Below are positions 1-12,000 of a DNA stretch of 64,000 bases, piece by piece; the stretch's first letter is position 1, and every line of letters begins with the position of its first letter. The position numbers and the translations under genes are program-made. Source of the stretch: Hippophae tibetana (Eukaryota > Streptophyta > Magnoliopsida > Rosales > Elaeagnaceae); assembly GCA_037013495.1 (NCBI GenBank), contig CM072810.1, forward strand, positions 105,614,898 through 105,678,897, written 5' to 3'. The notes beneath the pieces were generated by a model. It ran no database searches. It was not told the DNA's origin and saw nothing but the letters and a program-made list of their open reading frames with translations.

Positions 1-480
1 CTCACTTTACTTGGCATGAACCTGCAAAAAATGTGTGGGATGCTATGAGGAAAAGCTACCTCGATGTTCGAGACTCTTTACAAGTATATGAATTGATGAA
101 ACAATCATTTCATCTCTATCATGGTAATCGATCTCTTTTTGAATATTATAACGAAGAACTCTATTTTCATAGAGTTAGATTATTACAAACCCAATAATAT
201 GGCATATGCTATCGACATTGAGAAACTGAGTAAGCGTACTAATAAGGATCGAGTTTATACGTTCCTTATTGGTCTAGATCGGAGTTTAGATGAGGTTAGT
301 AGTCGGGTTTTGGCTACTTCTCTTTTGTCAAGCTTAAAGAAAACATTCTCAAATCCATCGTAATGTACAAAGATAGGTTACCATCAACACTGAGGACCAC
401 CCTAAGTCATCCATTCTTATTGTCCAAAGGAGTAAGTCTTATTTAGATCCCCATCTACTGACTCTATTTCTCAATTTTGT
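1..480 (+). pseudogene. Copia gag fragment
   Basis: The translation starts inside gag (WHEPAKNVWDAMRKSYLDV) and continues, after a frame change near 170, as LDYYKPNNMAYAIDIEKL and DRVYTFLIGLDRSLDEV. This is the UBN2-type gag pattern of plant Copia elements. It continues in decayed form to about 480. Frameshifts and stops make it a pseudogene. Confidence 0.8.
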
Positions 481-1004
481 ACTTACTACCATAACACTAC
501 GCATATTATTGATGTTTGTTGAAAGCATGGCTATCTGAAGTCGTACAAACTTAAGTAAATTAAAAAGAAAAAAAATCTCCAATTGCTAACATCATCGTTT
601 CATCTTCTGCTTCTCAGATTTCTTAAGTAATTACTCAAGATGGTACTTTTGGTTCAGTATTCATTTCTTGTGCTACTGACACTTAGCTTATTGATTCCAC
701 AGCTAGTGACCATATGACTAGTGATACTTTCATGTTTGAGTCTCCAACATCATCTATTAAGTCTATTTAGGTTGCCAATAGAACACCAATGCCAATTTTA
801 TGAGCAAACAATGTCTCAATATCACCCATTTTTTCTATCTTCTGTTTTACTTGCACCAACTCTTAAAATAATATCATATCCACTAGTCATCTTTCAAAAA
901 ATCTTGATCGTTCTATAACATTCTATTCTACTCATTGTGTGTTTCAGGACAATAAAATGAAGATGACGATTGGCACTGGTAAGGATGGATGAAATCTTTA
1001 CTAC

Positions 1005-2160
1005 TTGAAGAAGGGGGCTGGTAATCCTAATTGTGGCTTTCAAGTTGATAGAGAGATTGAAAAAGCACAAATTATGTTATGACATTATCGTTTAAAACAT
1101 TCATCCTTCCTTTATTTGGAGCGTTTATTTTTTAAAAAAAATTCTAATATTTCCACTTCTAGCTTGCTATGTGAACAATGCATTTTTGTTAAGAATTATT
1201 GTGTTTCTTTCAAAATTAGTAGTAATAAAAGCTATTCCTTTTGTTTGTGTTTATACTAATGTGTGGGATCTTCTTTATACTCCTACTCTGGCCATAAATA
1301 TTTTGTTTCCTTTATTGATGATTGCATTAGAGTCACTTAGATTTATCTATTAAAGTCTACGAGTGATGTTATTCATGTTCTTCCTCAATAATGTGATTTC
1401 ACACAATTTCATATGCATGTTCAATTGATAATAGTCATAAATTTATAAATCAATCTCTTATCGATTTTTTCTAAACTCGTGGCCTTCTTCACCAACCAAC
1501 GTGCATTTATTAACCACAACAGAACGGTGTAGCAGAACATAAAAACTATTACCTTCTTGAGATGCCACATGACATATGCTTCCCTATACGATTTCCTAGA
1601 CCTTTCTGGGCTAAGGTCGTCATGACTATTGCTTTTCTTATTAATCAAATATATGCTCATATTATTGACTATCAAACTCTACTGAGAAAATTATCTCTTT
1701 TTCACTCTATCTTCTGCCCTTAATCTATATCCTAAAGTCTTTAGTTGTGTGTGTTATGTTCATGTGTATGCACTTCATAAGGACAAATTTGACCCACGTG
1801 CTCTTAAATGTGTCTTTCTTGGTTACTCTAATACACAGAAAGAGTATAAATATTTTCACCCACTTACAGGTAAATATTGTGTATATGGATATTCGATTTT
1901 GTGAATATGAGTAATAATATCTCGGGGTTTGCAACGATAACTTCATAAGGACAAATTTGACCCACGTGCTCTTAAATGTGTCTTTCTTGGTTACTCTAAT
2001 ACACAGAAAGAGTATAAATATTTTCACCCACTTACAGGTAAATATTGTGTATATGGATGTTCGATTTTGTGAATATGAGTCTTATTTTTCCGAAGATGTT
2101 TCTCTAACTCCTCTTCTAGAGGAGATTACAATAAAGAAGAGAAACAATGGTTAGAAAAAA
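1005..2160 (+). pseudogene. Copia pre-integrase and integrase remnant
   Basis: A His-His-Cys-Cys type stretch (HYRLKHSSFLYLERLF followed by LLCEQC) at about 1081-1180 marks the integrase N-terminal zinc-binding region. Decayed core sequence follows (FVSFIDDCIRVT near 1305-1340). The stretch [17 protein letters not shown] at about 1777 is the conserved post-integrase segment of Copia polyproteins. Several in-frame stops are present. The last segment is tandemly duplicated (separate entry). Confidence 0.75.
1773..2080 (+). repeat. 168-bp-period tandem duplication inside Copia
   Basis: About 138 bp beginning CTTCATAAGGACAAATTTGA at 1773 recurs almost unchanged at 1941. The offset is 168 bp, a multiple of three. 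Both copies encode the same [16 protein letters not shown] segment. Confidence 0.9.
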
Positions 2161-2640
2161 ATAAGTGCATTTTGGGTGAACCTGAACTTTAAAAAAAAAA
2201 AGTTAGGCCACCTCATATATTCCACTGATACTTTGGTAAAGAAATAAGGATATTATTGCTATGGATTTTCTAAATTAGATGCTCATCTTCATGATACTAC
2301 ATGTCTTCAAATGATTCTTTCGAGATTGATTATGAGGAACAAATCTCTCATTTACTTTCTACTATCGCTAATTCTAACATACCTTTAGATCCTGTAGTGT
2401 TAGCACCTACTATCTTGAATCCATTAATTAGTAGTCAAAATAAGAGGTACCTCTTTGAGATTGTAAATAACCTAATAGGTTGGGCTTATCTAAACCTTCA
2501 TCTAATATTGTTTATCCTATTTCTGATTTTGTTTCTTATAATCGTTTATCTAAAAATCACTTAGCTTTTGCCCATCAAATTTCCTCTATATATATTCCTA
2601 TTCATTCGCAGAAAGAACTTAAAGATCCCAAGTGAAGAGC
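2160..2640. other. Linker between Copia integrase and reverse transcriptase remnants
   Basis: AT-rich, partly open sequence with Copia-like spacing but no domain I can name. A short ORF at 2301-2564 ends in a hydrophobic run; I take it as a chance reading through the decayed polyprotein. Confidence 0.4.
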
Positions 2641-2830
2641 TATCATGGTAGAAGAAATGAATGCCCTCCAGAAGAATTGTACTTAAAAGTTGGGTGAGTT
2701 ACCTAAGGAAAACAAGATTGTGAATTGCAAGTGGGTGTTTATTATCAATTTTCATTCAAATGGGACATGGGAGAAGAATAAGACCAAAGTAGTAGCTAAA
2801 AGGTATGCTCAAACTTATGGTATTAATTAT
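2640..2830 (+). pseudogene. Copia reverse transcriptase N-terminal fragment
   Basis: The reading MVEEMNALQKN, then NKIVNCKWVFIINFHSNGT, then VVAKRYAQTYGINY is the start of a Copia reverse transcriptase. It breaks at the Tyr codon where the 1.39-kb solo LTR is inserted. The frame resumes at 4223 with QETFS, giving the family sequence GINYQETF across the insertion. Confidence 0.85.
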
Positions 2831-4217
2831 TGTAATGATTATAAGTGTTGGTTATTTTCGTGGACAAAATATTTACATGTAAACTTATTTTTAAGCTCGC
2901 TCTCAAATCTATCAAAGGTGGAAAAAAGTAAAAAATTCAGATAATCATACTTCAAGTATATTTGTTATTAACTATAACACATAAGATTGCACTCATCCAT
3001 TTAATAGCACATATTCATAAATCTGAAATTATTTTTTCTACTAAAATATTTATGCTAGAATAAGATATATGCTAAAACATTATATAGGATATAGCTTAAA
3101 TTATAGGCTAAAAGATAGCATAAAATATACTTTAAAAAAAATTAAATAAGAGTCTTCATGATTAATGAGTACTTTAAAATAACTCTTTTTTAAATAAGAG
3201 TCTTCTTAATTAGTGAGTGTTACTAATCTTATTTGTAACAGAAAAAATATTTATCAATTAAATAGGAGTCTTCTTAATTAGTGAGTATTACTAATCATAT
3301 TGATAATAGAAAATATATTTATCGATTACATAAGATTAAATATTTTAATTTTTCCTATAAATAAAACTTATTACTCACTATTTTAATCAACCACACAAGG
3401 GTATTATTCTCTCATTCTTAATCTCTCTTGTTTTGCAAATATAAAATCATAACTTTTTAGGCTTCTTTAGTTAATCTATCAAATATCGATGGTTATGTTT
3501 GATTGATTAATAAGTCTAATTAGTTTATGATATTTTGATCATATATTTTTGTAGCTTCCTTATTTTTATTCTTAAATTGTTAGTTTAAATAATTGTATTT
3601 GTTATATCATAATTATTTTATTTTATTATTAATCTTTAAAAAAACTATTTTTATTGAACTTGTGATTAATCTTTTTGCTCTAAGATTTATTAATTGATTT
3701 TATTTAAGTGACATGTTTTGAATCATCTAGTTAAGATTATTCATTATTAAATCCATTCTACAACACACACAGACACTTGTGTTTTTTTTTGTGCTAACCC
3801 TTTTGCAGTTGATTCGTAAATGAATCTGATTGAATTGGCATAGAGCTTATTGGAAACCGCTCACGCTAATATTAAAAACTGTAAAACCAGAGCAGTGGCT
3901 TGTAAGTAAGGTATATTGGAACAGTATCTTAAGAAAGGGGTAGCATAAGACCGAGTTTATACTTGAACATTTGTATTTTATAGTGGAAAGTTAGGTGATC
4001 CGATAAACCAATGGTTTTTCTCTTAGGTCATAGTTGTGGCCTAGTTTGTTTTCCCCTAAAAATATTGTGTTATTTTTTTGTTTCTGTACTTTATTTTTAC
4101 ACGCAATTACATATCTAATCGCTTTGTTTAGGTTATTAAATTATAAATTGATAAAAATTAAAAATAACATATTCACCTCTTTTAGGTTAATTAAGTCTAT
4201 ATCTTATTAAACTTTCA
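2831..4217. mobile_element. Solo LTR (copy 1) nested in Copia reverse transcriptase
   Basis: The 1387-bp block starts TGTAATGATTATAAGTG and ends CTTTCA, so it has TG...CA ends. It is flanked by ATTAT (2826-2830) and ACTAT (4218-4222), a 5-bp target duplication with one mismatch. A second copy lies at 60896-62234. There is no coding capacity. A motif of about 25 bp around AGTCTTC..TTAATTAGTGAG recurs three times near 3146-3300, and a TATA-like CTATAAATAAA lies at about 3355. The ends, duplication and length fit a solo LTR. No internal region was seen for either copy, so the parent family is unknown. Confidence 0.8.
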
Positions 4218-5232
4218 ACTATCAAGAGACATTTTCTCTAAGATGAATATTGTTCGAGTTATACTTTCTATTGCATTAAATCTAGACTGACCAATACTTT
4301 AGTTCGATGTCAAGAATACATTTCTTCATGGAGAATTGACAGAAGAGGCTTATATAGATCCCTTTCTCGAGTATTCAACTCAAAGAGGAAAGGTGTGCAA
4401 TTTAAAAGTGGCTTTATACATGCTGAAATAGCCACTCAGCACTTGGTTTGGCAAATTGAGCAACTCGATGGAATATACTTCTTAGGTATTGAAGTCTCTC
4501 TGTCTAAACAATAACTCCTTTTCTCTCAACGGAATTACATCTTAGATCTATTGATTGAAACTGGTAATTTGACTTGCGCCCCTCAGACACAACTATTGAG
4601 GTTAAACATGATTTCCAACTAACAAGAAGAGATATCAAAGACTAGTAGGAAATTAATTTATCTGACATACTTGACCTAATTTATTTTATGCTATTAATGT
4701 GGTAAATCAATTCATACATAATCCAAAAGTCCTCTCTAGGCAAAGGTATCTTCTTCTCAAAACATGGACACCTAAACATCATAGATTATACCGATTCTAA
4801 CTTTGTGAGTTTTAAAATGGATTGGAAATCTACTTCTAGGTACCTTACATTCAGTGGAGGAAATTTGGTAAGTTAGAGGAGTAAAAAACAAAATGTGGTA
4901 TCATTGTCTAGTGTAGAGTCTGAGTACCACACCCTTCATCATGGTATTACGGAGCCTGCCTGGTTAAATATTTTATTGAGCGAGCTTGGTTTTGGCCCTA
5001 GAGTCTAGGACTTCACTAGGCACTATTAAATCAATGCAACATGATCGCACTAAGCACACTGAACTTGACAAAAACTATATCAAAGACAATCTTGGATGCT
5101 AGTGTCATTAGAATTCGATATATCAAGGGCAGTGATCAATTAATTGACATTATAACTCAAGGCATTACAGGAAGGTCTTTTCACACTTTACTATCCAAGT
5201 CGGACACATGTGATATCTATGTTCCAACTTAA
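4218..5232 (+). pseudogene. Copia reverse transcriptase and RNase H remnant
   Basis: After the nested LTR the sequence continues with MNIVRVILSIALNLD, FDVKNTFLHGELTEE and GKVCNLKVALYMLK, the middle of Copia reverse transcriptase. The segment holding the catalytic YVDD is missing near 4450-4480, where the text jumps to a LEGIYFLGIEVSL-like stretch. The RNase H end is recognisable (SLSSVESEYHTL near 4903, then IRYIKGSDQLIDIITQGI up to 5170). Stops and deletions rule out function. Confidence 0.8.
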
Positions 5233-5400
5233 GAGGGAGAGTTAAAGTGTATATATCATTTATTTCTTTCCTTAATTAGGATTATTGTCTTTCCTTAAAT
5301 AAGACATTTTTATGCAAATAACCAATTGGGATTAATGAGAAAATAAGTTTTTTAGTCTGAATTGAAAAATTGTATTTCAATAAAAAAAAAAATTAAACCT

Positions 5401-6089
5401 ATAGGCAGCTTTTAGTAAATCATCAACAAATAATGAGAACGAAAATAACCAAATACACTTCATGAATTCTTAAACCTATTGAAAATTAATACATATAACG
5501 AAAAGTTTCATCAAAAACTAGGGTGCTACAACATCTTCATATCCATTTGATCATTGAACAGAATCATCAAACATCTTATATGATTTGCTAAATGTATTAA
5601 TTTTTTTCCTGATCCAGGAATGGACACTTTCATTAGCAATACATGCATGCATGTATTATTTTTTGATAAACTTAATGAATTCAAATGAGACATTTAGACA
5701 TAATTCAGAAGAAATAAAACGAAGAGAAAAGGATTATATTTACTGGAGTTCTAGAAAGTAATCCTAGTTTTTGTTTGTAACTCAAAAGATGCAATCCTGT
5801 CCTTTGATGAACCCATCCAAGTAAAAAAGTTAATGAAACTTAAGCTTACAAATATGGTGGCTGTGTTCAACAGATTCACCACAAAGAACGATATAATTTT
5901 CTATATATTAATTAATTATTCAAATAAAGTACTGCATCAGAAAAGATCTCTTATAACCATCCAAGGAATAAGCGTACAACCATAAGCAAGCACCAACATT
6001 GTGAGAAGACAGGTTAAGATTGCATCATAACTAGAAAATACTAGTAGTAACATGAGATGTTAATTAAATTTTTAAAATATGTAGCTCAC
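5401..6089. other. No gene recognised; 3' flank of kinase gene
   Basis: I searched the minus strand for the expected next exon (one leading base, then a YQAVAY-like reading) and found none. The segment is AT-rich and unassigned. It may be the start of a long intron or a truncated gene end. Confidence 0.5.
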
Positions 6090-9000
6090 CCAAGGTTAAG
6101 AAGGCCAGCTACTGTACTTATGCTTATATCAAAATCAACTTTAGGCTGAATGATGAAATTTCCTTCTCTAATGGGCTAGCAAACACGATATGGAGAAAAA
6201 AGGGTCAAGGCGTCAAGCTACTGCAAACTTTTCAAGAAAGAACCATAACCATTTTAATAAGGAAATCTAAATAAGTTTATAGCACAAACCTCTCTTATCA
6301 GCAGTGCAAATCTGCCCTCGCATATCCTTACTCGTATGCAGTCACTTTCAGCCAGCTGCCCATTAGTAGGAATTCCAGAAAGTGTAAAATATATATCAAT
6401 GAAATTCTGAACAGAGCTGCAGAGCTTTGATGGATCCAGAATTTTCAGAATATCTTGATAAGCTACCTATAACAAATTGATGCAATTGAATATGTCAATG
6501 CCAATCAGATGATAATAATCGAAGACAAGATGACAATGTGCTTACTTGCTTGTTGCTTTTCAACACAAACAATGAGCTCTCAGGAGACAAAACAGGATCA
6601 AAGTCGTTCCGTATTTTTAGCTGCAGTAGAAATAAAGTCATTATAGCAGACTTAATCCTTTCAAATCAACCAAATTTTGATAGTGAAAAGCATATCAGGG
6701 TTGTATATATGCATGCTAGTTCATAGGGTGCTCATTTGCCACTGCTCTTTAGGTGGGTGATGTCACCTGCCTCATGATGGGTGACCATTCATCTGACATT
6801 GACTAAGGACCCACCTAACGCTATCTGGGAGGTGAGCAAAGCCACCCAATTCAAAAATCATAAACTGCAAACATAATCAACTTCAACTTATTTGCATGAA
6901 TGCATATGCGAAACTAGGGTATGCATCAGTTGTTTGGACTAGTGTGTGCACACAAAGGGTAGTAGAAAATCCATGTGACAGAGATTTCATAAATATGTAA
7001 ACTGAATCTACATTTGATAATATTAAAAGACATTTTTTAAGTTATATTTTTCCTTTTTCCTACCATTAGCTATTCTATACTACAAATAGCTACTGAAGAA
7101 ATTCTAAAAAATAAGAATACAATATATGAAAGTTCAAGGACTCAGAATGCCAGGGGAACAACTGAAATGTCGCTCAACAATAGAACAAAATGAAACTAAT
7201 GCAATAATATTAAAGGTTTCATGTCAACTAACATGTGCATGAACAAGATGTGGTTCAATGTGCAGCTGGAACTTTGGAAACACAGTCATCATGATTTCAT
7301 TCTGGGACATATAACACCCCACACGACTCTTATCTCTTTGAACTCGAGAAATCAGATGTGAGTGAACACCGCCAACCTGTTTTAAAACAAATTAGAATAA
7401 GAGGCAATCAAATATATTCACAGATATTCCTTTTATCAAGAGCAGAAACTGATTTTATAGAATTAATACACTGATAAAGATTACATGTAAGAGAAGTGCT
7501 AAGTTGCATATATATTTGCAAACAGACCAATAATTGCATGCCGTTTTGTAGAGATGTCAAATAAGTTATCCCATCCCATCCTATTAAAGGGCTCATGAGT
7601 TAAAGTTGTCCCATCCCATCCCATTTAAAATTATTCCTAATGTGGTCAGGATTATTATAATCATTTTTTTCATTTTGTTTTTGTAATTTTACTTGTCTTA
7701 TTTAGGTTCAGTTTAGACAAATGGGATATCTCATTATGTATCATCCCATTATTATCCCAATCTACCAAAAATTAAACAAGACAAGATGAGATGAGCTCAC
7801 AAAATTCATGAGTTGTATAAGACATTCTATCCCAATTGACACCTCTACTGTTTTGCAAAAATTAATCATAATTACCTTATCACATCAAAAAGAAGTGCAA
7901 GTTGGCATGCAATGGTTTGTTTTGAATCCAAAAATTTTGTATACATAGCATTCCTCTACACGGAAACTGTAAAGCAATTCTAGAAAGAGGAGATCATCCT
8001 TACAACAGCAATCCATAAGTCCAATGATGTTCTAATATCAGGATGCAAAGCATAAACCCCTTCAAAAATTACCTGCTCATCATTAAAACAGATGAAACTT
8101 TCAATAAGGAGAAATATAAACCAGACGGACTAGTATACAGCTTAAAACCCTCACGACTTGTACAGTTGCTCTATCTAGCTAACAATGTGTACACCCTACC
8201 CCACCCCATCTGAATATTTTGAACATTATCATTATTGGTGTTGAATTCACAATATATTATGATATTACGTGGTGAATTTGAAATGAAGACATATAAAACA
8301 TAAATCCAGAAAAGGAAGCTCAACTTATGGAAGTAAAGAAAATTTTGAGAGAAAAATGAATATTACTTTTATTTTCTATAATGTGTACTTTAAATGTATA
8401 TACAGTAACATAAATAGGACTAAAAGTTAGACCAATAGACCACTAATCTAAGAATATAATCAACTATTATAACCTGTATAGCCACTAATCTAGGACTAAT
8501 TAAAGATAATATCTCAGGAATTCTACCCTCCTCCAAAAGTTGGGTGATAGATATTAATAATTCTTAACTTGTAACTCGGTTCTTCAAAGATGGTTCGAGG
8601 TAATGCTCTGGTAAGGATATCAACAATTTGATGACGAGTAGATGTATATAAGAGCTCCACAATTTTGCCATTTAACTTCTCTTTAATGAAATTACGATCA
8701 ATTTTTACATGTTTGGTTCGATCATGATGAATTAGGTCTCTTGCAATTCTTATTGTAATTTGATTGTCACAATGCATGCTGATAGGTTCAGTAGTTGTGA
8801 AGTCCAGTTTATTGAGTAGTCTTTTTAACCACATTCTTTCACAAATCTCATGGGTCGTAGCTCTGAATTCAACTTGTGCACTACTTCGAGTGACAACTGA
8901 CTGTTTCTTACTTCGTCAAGTTACATGATTCCCCCAAACGAATATACAATATCCAGTGGTAGATCTGTGATCCACTATAGAGTTTGCCCAGTCAGCATCT

Positions 9001-12000
9001 ACAAAGACTTCAATTTTCCTGACGAGATTCTTACTGAAATACAATCATTTTCCTGGTGTCATCTTGAGATACCTTAGTATACGATAGATCGCCTTCGTGT
9101 GTTCTTCAATGGGACTGTTCATAAATTGACTTACAACACTCACTGAAAAACCAATATCTAGTCTAGTATGGGATAGGTAAATGAGTTTTCCCACTAATCT
9201 TGATAACGGCCTTTGTCCACAGGTGCACTATTTTCTTTGATTCCGAGTTTTACTGTAGAGTCTATCGAAATTTCTGCCGGTTTACACACCATCATTCCAG
9301 TTTCCTTGAGAAGATCAAGTAAATATTTCCTTTGAGATATAGAGATGCCTTTCTTTGTTCGGACTACTTCCATTCCTATGAAATATTTGAGATTGCCTAG
9401 ATCTTTGATCTCAAATTCCTTGGCTAGGAAGTCCTTGAGTTTATTCATCTCAACTGTAGAATTACCTGTTAGAACAATATCATCTACATACACAATTAGG
9501 ATAACTATTCTATCATTAGAGAAATGCTCGACAAAGAGTGTGATCTGCTTGGCATTGATTGTACCCACATCTCTTCAGAACTTTAGAAAACCTATCAAAC
9601 CAAGCACGTGGAGACTGTTTCAATCCATATAAGGATTTCTTAAGTTTGCAGACTCTATTGGTTGGAGCAAGAGATTCAATTCCAAGAGGAATGTCCATGT
9701 AGACTTCTTCGAGATCACCATTGAAGAATGCATCCTTGACATCTAATTGGTAGAGAGGCCAATCCAAGTTAGATGCCAGGGAGAGAAGAACACGAACAGT
9801 GTTAAGCTTTGTTACAGGTACAAACATTTCCTGATAATCAATCTCATATGCTTGAGTGAATCCTTTAGCCACAAGACGAGCCTTGAATCTTACTTAAATC
9901 TTTCTACACTGTTGTCTGCTTTGTGTTTGACTGTAAAGATCCACTTACACCCAACAGCTCGTTTTTTCGATGGTAGTTTTGTGATCTCTCAAATCTTGTT
10001 TTTTCTCTAAGGCACTTAGTTCTTCAAAAATAGTTATCATCCATTCTAGTACCAGAATAGCTTCATGAACGGAATTGGGAACCTGTATCTGATCAAGGTT
10101 ACTGATAAAGGCCATATAACCTGGTGAGACTTTTATAGAAAACAAAGTTGTAGATGGGGTGGTTTGTACATGATCTTATACCTTTTTGTATAGCAATTAG
10201 AAAATTCAAATCATCAATAATAAGAGGTTCAATGATGTTACCTTGTGAACTGTCAGAGTGCCCTGTACTCGGGTTTGACTCCTAGACTGGCTCAAGATAT
10301 GCTCGATTCTCCGTTCCTTCTTAAGTTATTCTCCTCCTAAAGTAGACAAGAAAATCATTGTTTGGGACAAGTGAATTTTGAGGATTTGTTGGCATAGGAG
10401 TTGAGGATTTGTTGGCATAGGAGTTGAGGATTTGTTGGCATAGGAGTTGAGGATTTGTTGGCATAGGAGTTGAGGATTTATTGGCATAGGAGTTGAGGAT
10501 TTACTGGGATTTTTGAGAATTTGAGGAATATGATTTGAGACAGAATTTGAATGAATCATTATTTGTTCGTATGAAGGTGATGATTGAGAGGTAATGCTAT
10601 TCCAAAGCTGATATTCATGACCTATGTTCTCTCCCTGAATGGCAGGTTTGGTATAATATGGATTTTATTCAAAAAATGTGGCATCCATTGTATTGTAGAA
10701 TCATCTTGTGATAAGAGAGAACTATTTGTAACCTTTTTGGTTTTATGAATATCTTAGGAATATGCATTTGATGGCTGGGATCAAGTTTATCTCTGTGATG
10801 TACATGGACATAAGTAAAACATCTGAATATTTTAAAGGGAATGTTGGACACGATTCTAGTGTGTGGGTATAACTCAAGAAGAGTACTGATAGGTGTTTTG
10901 AAAGTTAAGACACAAGAAGGCATCCTATTGATAAGATAGGTAGCCGTAAGGATAGCTTCCCCCAGCAATGTTTAGGCACATGAGTTGTGAACATGAGAGA
11001 TCTAGCTACCTCGAGAAGATGCCTATTTTTCCTTTCAATCATCATGTTTTGTTGAGGTGTCAACACAAGAGCTTAGATGGACAATCCCATGACTTGACAG
11101 ATAATCACTGAGAATTGATGCGAAATATTCCCTAGCATTGTTAGTTTTCAATACTTGGATTTTGTTTGAAATTGGATTTTGAATCATGGTATTGAAATTT
11201 TTAAAGATCTGACATGCTTCAGATTTTTCTTTCATAAGAAATAACCAAGTGGTTCGGATATAATCATCTACAAATGAAATGAACCAACGTGTCCCTATTA
11301 TGTTTTTTATTCGAAAAGATCCCCAAATATCAGAGTGAATTAGTGAGAAAGGATGTGATTTTATATGGAAGATTGGGATATGAATTTCTAACATGTTTTG
11401 AAAATAGACATAATTCACATTGAAAATTCGTTGAATTTTTATTTCTAAATAATGAAGGGAAAAGTTTTTCCAAATACAAGAAATTAGGATGACCTAGGCG
11501 ATAGTGATTCAACATGATTTCAATATCGTTATTGGAATTAAAATTTAATAAAGCTTTATTCTGATACTGAACCTCGGATACAACTTGGAGTACTTGTCTT
11601 TTTAGAGGATCTTCACTGTTGAGGAGATAGAGTCTCGAGCACTCTTTAGCACTACCAATCATCTTCCACGAATCTAAGTTCTGAAATTCACATAGATTAT
11701 GAACAAATTTAACTACACAATTTTTATCACAGGTGAGTTTAGTAATTGATCAGAGATTACAATCAAAGGTTGGAATAAGGACAAAATCGAGAATAAAGAA
11801 ATCTAAAATTTTTGTTGAACCAATCTCTGTTACTTTGGATACTGATCAATCGGCAATTCTAACAGTGTGCCCTTCTTGGTAAGTTTTAAGATTCATGAGA
11901 AGAGAGGCATCACCCATCATGTGGTCTGAAGCACCTGAATCAACAATCCATGGTCTCTTAACCTGTTTCACACTAAGAGCGTTGAGAGTGTTACCTGATT

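Larger units (their letters stand above)
1..5400 (+). mobile_element. Decayed Ty1/Copia retrotransposon, 5' end outside window
   Basis: Plus-strand Copia remnant. In order it shows gag, a gag-pre-integrase zinc-binding stretch, integrase pieces, the first part of reverse transcriptase, a nested insertion (2831-4217), the rest of reverse transcriptase, and the RNase H end. A purine tract (5231-5240) and a probable 3' LTR start (TG at about 5248) follow. The coding region is broken by many stops and frameshifts, so it cannot be active. It lies directly downstream of the last recognisable exon of the minus-strand kinase gene. The 5' LTR must lie left of the window. The 3' LTR end is not determinable; about 5400 is a guess. 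Confidence 0.85.

Noticed and set aside
5570-6060. Candidate last exon of the kinase-CYTH gene
   Set aside because: Several minus-strand readings (for example near 5770-5830 and 5945-6010) were tried after exon 21. None matched the expected CYTH continuation with a proper acceptor.
10380-10510. Regular short repeats resembling a CRISPR array
   Set aside because: The units are directly adjacent with no spacers, lie in a retrotransposon, and the genome is eukaryotic. It is a minisatellite.
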